The notes under the pieces were generated by a model. It was given only the letters and a program-made list of their open reading frames with translations. It searched no databases and was not told where the DNA came from. Shown here in pieces: positions 8,001 to 11,256 of a DNA stretch of 11,256 nt. How positions within the stretch are numbered: the stretch's first letter is position 1; each line of letters opens with the position of its first letter. Source of the DNA: Hyphomonadaceae bacterium UBA1001 (GTDB lineage: Bacteria; Pseudomonadota; Alphaproteobacteria; Caulobacterales; Aquidulcibacteraceae); assembly GCA_002291875.1 (NCBI GenBank), contig DBAV01000095.1, positions 1 through 11,256 on the forward strand. Direction: 5' to 3'. The translations under genes and the position numbers were made by a program.

Positions 8001-8181
8001 CTATGTGAATCGCTCGATGATCGGTGCGGTCGTCGGGGTCCAGCCCTTCGGAGGACACGGCCTGTCCGGGACGGGACCCAAGGCGGGCGGGCCGAATTAT
8101 GTCGCCCGCTTTGCCGCCGAAACCGTCATGACCGAGAACATTGCCGCCAAGGGTGGAGACCCTTCGCTCTTCACCCTCTGA
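5056..8181 (+). CDS. putA: Bifunctional proline dehydrogenase / L-glutamate gamma-semialdehyde dehydrogenase (PutA)
   Basis: PutA oxidises proline to pyrroline-5-carboxylate with FAD, then glutamate semialdehyde to glutamate with NAD+, channelling the intermediate between sites. The start at 5056 is chosen because GGAG (5044-5047) lies eight bases upstream and the product begins directly with PutA-like sequence; the frame is open further upstream but overlaps other genes. The 1041 residues lack the N-terminal ribbon-helix-helix domain, so this is a short, non-DNA-binding type. The PRODH barrel shows KLSALHPRY (249-257), LVKGAYWDGEIKRAQ, FATHNAHT, and the substrate-binding pair R466-R467 in LVRRLLENGANTSFVH. 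The aldehyde dehydrogenase part (from about 577) shows APWNFPLAI (about 692-700), FTGST (about 769), E796 in AETGG and the nucleophile C830 in GQRCS, 34 apart as in the family. The end, FGGHGLSGTGPKAGG, is typical. No putP or Lrp-type regulator is adjacent. Confidence 0.97.
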   Translation: MPDTLPALDWNALDAGKYADEEREAIPALLADPPLDEASRAAVLAEARAIVRRARGLGRRKGVVESFLEEFSLSTQEGFALMCLAEALLRTPDAETVDRLIAEKIGVGEWQAHLGQSDNWLVNASTWGLMLTGRLVELGSETRGDVGSFLRRLVARSSEPVVRAAVAQAMRIMGEQFVLGRTVDAALRRGAGMVRAGDAAHFSIDMLGEGARTAADARRYLAAYADCIDTVASASGQGAPEDRTGVSVKLSALHPRYDARQRARVMDELYPDVLALCQRAAAAGIGLCLDAEEADRLVLSLEILERLTREPTLSEWTGLGLAVQAYQKRARGVITLLEQLAVRTGRRLMVRLVKGAYWDGEIKRAQQQGSPDYPVWTTKAATDVAYLSCARALIGASPRLYPQFATHNAHTVAAVRRMAEAAGARIEFQRLHGMGEQLYASVEPRVPVRVYAPVGAHEDLLPYLVRRLLENGANTSFVHASIDEAVPVEQVATDPITTLQAAPRRHPRIAPPPLRFGLSRRNSAGRDLSLAAHRAALSAAVARLDAQRLAAVPIIAGRTEPGGGGVVSAPADRSHAIGTVRDATEADIAAAMASAVTGWKTWNARGGIERARILRHAADLLEARTDDFVALLAREAARTFPDGVDEVREAVDFLRYYASDAERLFGEPLVLPGPVGETNTMTMHGRGVFAAIAPWNFPLAIFIGQAAAALAAGNAVLAKPAPQTPLVGFEAVRLLHEAGIPPDALHFLPGDGAVGAAITRLPGLAGVAFTGSTTTAQAINRTLAAKDGPIPVLIAETGGLNAMVIDSSALVEQVVDDALLSAFGSAGQRCSALRVLMVPRETAAMVIERLSGAMAELALGDPVRVETDVGPLIDARAVAAMQAHLDALVAGGARLVARFESRHPMPARADFFAPAIVELPSLDLLVREPFGPILHVIGYDARGLPALLGELSGRGYGLTLGIHTRLDGFVTMVRQAVSAGNVYVNRSMIGAVVGVQPFGGHGLSGTGPKAGGPNYVARFAAETVMTENIAAKGGDPSLFTL

Positions 8182-8500
8182 CAGGCGCGCGGGACATCGG
8201 CGGAAAAGAAAGGTCGGCGGACACCGTTCGCGGGGAATGAGACGCGCGCCCGCCGACTCTATGCGATCGGGCCCCTACCCCTACGCAAGGTGGTCAGAAT
8301 GGCAGGTCAGTCGGTGCTTCGCATGGGAAATCGACGCCGAAACCGCACCCACTGTGGTCAAACGAGTCGAATATTGAGTTGAAGCACCACCGCGGGTGGC
8401 GGGGCATGATCGTGACGCAACCGTACACGTATCCTCTTGGCACAGGAAAAGTTTCAGTGTGGATGGTGACATCGCGCCGAATCTGCTTCATGTTCACGAC
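8182..8500. other. About 320-base region without a convincing gene
   Basis: Reading frames here lack the strong G/C third-position bias of the neighbours, and the part from about 8300 to 8500 is visibly richer in A+T. It holds two direct copies of TCGGCGGA (8197-8204 and 8214-8221). A complementary CCGCCGA (8250-8256) could pair with the second copy across a long loop, which might stall transcription after putA. A small dyad CCACC/GGTGG lies near 8387-8399. A possible upstream GTG start for the next small gene at 8459, with AGGA at 8444-8447, falls inside. I see no T-tract terminator and no clear promoter. Confidence 0.5.
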
Positions 8501-8755
8501 ATGTTCGCAGGCTTCGACTACACCCTGTTTGACCGCGACCTCTTCGACGAGCTGGTGCGGGCCCAGGTGCCAACGCTGCCCCTTCACCAGCGGGCGCGTG
8601 CGATGCATCGGGCCGGCCGCATCCGCGCCGTGGCGGTCCGTGCGGATCTGCGGCTGGGCAATGACTGGCGCGACGAGGCCGTCCGCCGCCGGCGCCACTC
8701 GATCTGGCATCGCGCCACCCGCAAGGCCGGCCTTTGCTGGCATCATGGCGAATGA
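8501..8755 (+). CDS. Small Arg-rich hypothetical protein
   Basis: I do not recognise this 84-residue protein. It is soluble and strongly basic in its second half (DEAVRRRRHSIWHRATRKAG), with an acidic, aromatic first part (FDYTLFDRDLFDELV), no signal peptide, and a C-terminal CWHHGE. Evidence that it is real: by hand count about 70 of the 84 codons end in G or C, while the 35 codons before the ATG in the same open frame fall to about half. That break favours the ATG at 8501. No ribosome site precedes it, however. A GTG at 8459 with AGGA 11 bases upstream would add 14 residues (VDGDIAPNLLHVHD). It stands between putA and the phosphatase leader, on the same strand as both. It could also be a relic of a longer gene. 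Confidence 0.5.
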   Translation: MFAGFDYTLFDRDLFDELVRAQVPTLPLHQRARAMHRAGRIRAVAVRADLRLGNDWRDEAVRRRRHSIWHRATRKAGLCWHHGE

Positions 8756-8912
8756 CCCCCTGGGTCTGGGGATCACCTCTGGCAACCGCGCGCCGGCGAT
8801 GAACGTCTTCGTGATGGCCCGATCGGCGCAAGACTCGTCTGCCCCGATTGAGGAATCTGTCCTGCTCTCTAGGTGAATGAATGCGCGGCCAAGCCGTGCG
8901 CAGCCCGTGGTA

Positions 8913-8944
8913 CCGGCCCCACCCCGGAACCGCGGGTGGGCCGG
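8913..8944 (+). repeat. Inverted repeat A in phosphatase leader
   Basis: CCGGCCCCACCC (8913-8924) pairs with GGGTGGGCCGG (8934-8944) over 11 bp with one bulged C and a nine-base loop. Its 3' arm overlaps the 5' arm of the larger repeat at 8937-8974, so the two stems cannot form together in one transcript. Confidence 0.55.
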
Positions 8945-8974
8945 ATTCCCTCGTGTCCCCGGGAATCCGGCCCA
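8937..8974 (+). repeat. Perfect 14-bp inverted repeat B in phosphatase leader
   Basis: TGGGCCGGATTCCC (8937-8950) and GGGAATCCGGCCCA (8961-8974) are exact reverse complements separated by ten bases. This is the longest perfect dyad I found in the window. No T-run follows on either strand, so it is not a classical intrinsic terminator. It could be an mRNA structure controlling the downstream gene, a protein-binding dyad, or a dispersed palindromic repeat. Confidence 0.7.
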
Positions 8975-9054
8975 GCCGGCCGCGCGGCACGCAGACCGAC
9001 ACGCGAATGTCACACAGCCTGCCTAAGCCCATCCGGCAAACGCCGAGGGGGCCA

Positions 9055-10359
9055 ATGGATCGTCGGAATCTGCTGCGCGCGGGGCTTGCCGCGCCTGTTC
9101 TCGCCACGCTGGCCCTGCCCGAGGCTTCGGCCCGGTCTCGCCGTCGCGGGCCACGCAGCGTCATCTTCCTGCATCCCGATGGCATGGGCGCCAACACCTG
9201 GATGGCGGTACGCCTTGCCGATGTAGGCCCGGATGGGAGGCTGGCGTGGGACAGATTGCCTGCCGTGGCTGCCTATGTGGGCCCCATGATCGATTCGCTG
9301 ACCGCTTCGTCGAACGGTGGCGCGACCAGCCATGCGTGGGGCGTGCGCGCGCACAGCGACAGCTATGGCCAGGTGGGCGGCGCCCGGATCGCGCGTGCGC
9401 TCTCCGGCGCATCCGATCCGATCGGCCCTGAGGCGCTCGGTGCGGGCAAGGCAGTCGGCCTTGTGAACTCGGCCACTATCACCGAGCCGGGGACGGGCGC
9501 CATGATCGCCGATGTGGCCAACCGGCGTGACCATGCTGCGATCGCCGCACAACTGGTGGCCGCCGCGCCCCAGGTGATGCTGGGTGGTGGCGAGGCGCAC
9601 TTCCTGCCCGCCGGCAGCCAGGGGCGGCATGGCGCCGGGCGACGGACGGATGGACGCAACCTCATCGAAGAGGCGCGCGCCAAGGGCTATACGGTGGTCT
9701 TCACGGCGCAGGAGCTGGCGGCCATTGCGCCGGACACGCCGCGACTGCTGGGCCTTTTTGCCGAGGAAGACTGCTTCAACGACGGATCGCAGGCGGACAT
9801 GGCGGCGCGCGGTGTGCCGATCTGGCAGCCACAGGCGCCGACCTATGACGTGATGGTCGAGGCTGCCCTGCGCATTCTTATCCGTGCCCGCCAGGGCTAT
9901 CTGCTGGTGGCCAATCACGAGGCCACCGACAATCTGGGCGGTGACAACAATGCCCGCGGTGTGATCGAGGGGGGCATCCAGGCCGATCGTGCGATCGCGG
10001 CGGCGCGTCGGCTGGCCGAGCGCGATCCCAACCTGACCATCGTTGTGGCGTCGGATTCGGACTGTGGTGGCCTGAATGTGCTGGCGGACGACGTCGTCGC
10101 CGGTCAGCCCGTGCCGCCACGAAACGAGAATGGCGCCCCCCATGATGGTGCGGACGTGGCGCGCACCCCGTTCCTGGCTGCACCGGACCGCGCAGGACGG
10201 CGCCTTCCGTTCGCGGTGGCATGGGCCAGCGAGGGTGACCTGTCGGGTGGAACGATCGCACGGGCGCAGGGCCCGGGCGCGGTCCATGTCAGCGGCACCA
10301 TCGATTCGACGGACATCTATCGCGCCGTGCATTTCGGCCTGTTCGGCCGCCGCATCTGA
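9055..10359 (+). CDS. Tat-exported PhoA-like alkaline phosphatase, atypical metal site
   Basis: The start is the ATG at 9055 because GAGGGGG (9045-9051) precedes it and the 434-residue product then opens with a twin-arginine signal, DRRNLLR, a hydrophobic core and an ASA cleavage site at A26. An in-frame ATG at 9007 would add 16 residues. The alkaline phosphatase superfamily is shown by VIFLHPDGMG (36-45, metal ligand D42), TASSNGGAT (83-91, probable nucleophile S86), VMLGGGEAHF (174-183), NHEATDNLGGDNNA (287-300), VASDSDCGG (331-339) and APHDGAD (H363). It should hydrolyse phosphate esters in the periplasm. Against E. coli PhoA, E289 and D334 align with E322 and D369, but N298 replaces H331 and S335 replaces H370, both zinc ligands. 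Metal use and substrate may therefore differ from PhoA. This alignment was done by eye. The gene is preceded by a structured leader and ends 13 bases from the convergent purA stop. Confidence 0.88.
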   Translation: MDRRNLLRAGLAAPVLATLALPEASARSRRRGPRSVIFLHPDGMGANTWMAVRLADVGPDGRLAWDRLPAVAAYVGPMIDSLTASSNGGATSHAWGVRAHSDSYGQVGGARIARALSGASDPIGPEALGAGKAVGLVNSATITEPGTGAMIADVANRRDHAAIAAQLVAAAPQVMLGGGEAHFLPAGSQGRHGAGRRTDGRNLIEEARAKGYTVVFTAQELAAIAPDTPRLLGLFAEEDCFNDGSQADMAARGVPIWQPQAPTYDVMVEAALRILIRARQGYLLVANHEATDNLGGDNNARGVIEGGIQADRAIAAARRLAERDPNLTIVVASDSDCGGLNVLADDVVAGQPVPPRNENGAPHDGADVARTPFLAAPDRAGRRLPFAVAWASEGDLSGGTIARAQGPGAVHVSGTIDSTDIYRAVHFGLFGRRI

Positions 10360-10372
10360 CGGCCCATGCGCC

Positions 10373-11256
10373 TCAGCGCCCGAACGGGTCCTGCACCAGA
10401 ATGGTGTCCTCGCGTTCGGGACTGGTCGATAGCATCGCCACCGGGGCGCGGATCAATTCCTCGATGCGGCGGACATACTTGATCGCCTCGGCGGGCAGGT
10501 CCTTCCAAGATCGTGCCCCGCGGGTCGAGCCGCGCCACCCTTCCAGCGTCTCGTAAACCGGGGTGGCGGCGGCCTGTTCGCGCATGCCCGATGGCAGATG
10601 GTCCAGCACCCGGTCGCCGATGCGATACCCGGTGCACACCTCCAGCCGCTCAAACCCGTCCAGCACATCCAGCTTGGTCAGCGCCACCCCGTCTATGCCG
10701 CCCGTCAGCACGCTCTGCCGGACCAGCACCGCATCGAACCAGCCACAGCGACGCGGACGCCCCGTCACGGTTCCGAATTCATGCCCGCGCTGGCCAATCG
10801 TGCGTCCGGTCTCGTCGTGCAGTTCCGTCGGGAAGGGCCCTTCGCCCACGCGCGTTGTGTAGGCCTTGGCGATCCCCAGCACGAAGTCCAGCGCGCGCGG
10901 ACCCAGTCCCGAGCCTGCCGCCGCCTGCCCCGCCACCGTGTTCGATGAGGTGACATAGGGATAGGTGCCGTGGTCGACGTCCAGCAGCGCACCCTGCGCG
11001 CCCTCGAACAGGATGCGCTCGCCCCGCGCCGACGCCTCGGCCAGGTCGCGCCAGACCGGGCGTGCATGCGGCAGAACCTGTGGCGCGATGGCAAGAAGCT
11101 CGCGCTCGAGGGCCGCCGCATCAACCTCGGGCAGCTCGAGACCCCGCCGCAGCGCATTGTGGTGCGCGAGCAGCCGCCCGATCTTCAGCCGCAGCGCCTC
11201 CGGATCGGCCAGATCGGCGACCCGGATCGCGCGCCGGCCGACCTTGTCCTCATAGG
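10373..11256 (-). CDS. purA: Adenylosuccinate synthetase (C-terminal two thirds; start beyond window)
   Basis: The frame is open from the right edge to the TGA at 10375-10373, giving 293 residues of an expected 425-435. It begins at YEDKVGRRAIRV, just after the GIGPA segment of the family. PurA blocks follow in order: ILFEGAQGALLDVDHGTYPY and VTSSNT, then GEGPFPTEL, GHEFGTVTGRPRRCGWFD, ALTKLDVLDG (the nucleotide-base-recognition region) and the C-terminal SPEREDTILVQDPFG. The enzyme joins IMP and aspartate using GTP, the first committed step to AMP, in the cytoplasm. No frameshift or missing block is seen. It is convergent with the phosphatase gene with only 13 bases between stops and no visible terminator, so transcripts may overlap. 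Confidence 0.97.
   Translation of the reverse strand, partial: YEDKVGRRAIRVADLADPEALRLKIGRLLAHHNALRRGLELPEVDAAALERELLAIAPQVLPHARPVWRDLAEASARGERILFEGAQGALLDVDHGTYPYVTSSNTVAGQAAAGSGLGPRALDFVLGIAKAYTTRVGEGPFPTELHDETGRTIGQRGHEFGTVTGRPRRCGWFDAVLVRQSVLTGGIDGVALTKLDVLDGFERLEVCTGYRIGDRVLDHLPSGMREQAAATPVYETLEGWRGSTRGARSWKDLPAEAIKYVRRIEELIRAPVAMLSTSPEREDTILVQDPFGR

Larger units (their letters stand above)
8756..9054 (+). other. 299-base leader before the alkaline phosphatase gene
   Basis: This stretch carries no convincing coding frame; the phosphatase frame stays open back to 8881, but that part has no signal-like or family-like sequence. It contains the overlapping inverted repeats listed separately at 8913-8944 and 8937-8974, then a G+C-rich palindromic run (GCCGCGCGGC, near 8979-8988), and ends in the ribosome site GAGGGGG (9045-9051). 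I found no Pho-box-like direct repeat and only a poor promoter candidate (TTGAGG at 8848-8853 without a good -10). Confidence 0.5.

Noticed and set aside
8268..8292. CCCCTACGCAAGG-like word resembling sites reported for some LuxR-type regulated dehydrogenase promoters
   Set aside because: There is only a single imperfect word, with no symmetric partner and no matching downstream gene, and my memory of the motif is uncertain.
8294..9013. Minus-strand open frame of 239 residues opposite the small gene and the leader
   Set aside because: It shows no recognisable domain, has no ribosome site, and mirrors the plus-strand codon bias of the gene at 8501. It is best read as a shadow frame.
8881..9054. 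Longer N-terminus for the phosphatase, from 8881 or 9007
   Set aside because: The Tat signal begins exactly at the ATG at 9055, which also has the only good ribosome site. A long extension would bury the signal.
8840..9054. Pho box (PhoB site) before the phosphatase gene
   Set aside because: Isolated TGTC words occur (near 8859 and 9009), but not the paired CTGTCAT-type direct repeats at 11-base spacing.

Overview
The window is high-GC (roughly two thirds G+C by eye), gene-dense bacterial DNA. Codon use with mostly G/C third positions, a PutA without a DNA-binding domain, a PiuC-like hydroxylase, an HIT protein, several lipoprotein or Tat-exported proteins and a PhoA-like phosphatase of an unusual subtype together suggest an alphaproteobacterium, most likely Sphingomonadales. 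This placement is inferred from protein character, with no database search. No phage, IS element, CRISPR array, rRNA or tRNA is visible.

Left part: a lipoprotein gene runs off the left edge on the minus strand (1-500). Across a 107-bp divergent spacer lie four plus-strand genes with gaps of about 57-72 bases: a PiuC-like Fe(II)/2-oxoglutarate dioxygenase (608-1273), a small two-helix membrane protein (1336-1863), an HIT-family nucleotide hydrolase (1921-2361) and a lipoprotein carrying a VOC/glyoxalase fold (2427-3005). They could be one transcription unit, but their functions do not form an obvious pathway.

Middle: a LuxR-type regulator on the minus strand (3026-4207) is divergent from a secreted glycine-zipper protein (4389-4910), whose gene ends at a good intrinsic terminator (4947-4980). 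Then comes putA (5056-8181), the bifunctional proline dehydrogenase / P5C dehydrogenase that turns proline into glutamate. No Lrp-type proline regulator is next to it.

Right part: after putA there are about 320 bases without a clear gene, then a short unrecognised Arg-rich protein (8501-8755). A 299-base leader with strong overlapping inverted repeats precedes a Tat-exported, PhoA-like alkaline phosphatase with altered metal ligands (9055-10359). This gene converges, with 13 bases between the stops, on purA (adenylosuccinate synthetase), whose 5' part lies beyond the right edge.

Most of the window is ordinary chromosomal housekeeping. No clearly new multi-gene system is visible. The items most worth a second look are the phosphatase with missing metal-binding histidines, the structured leader in front of it, and the orphan small protein beside that leader.
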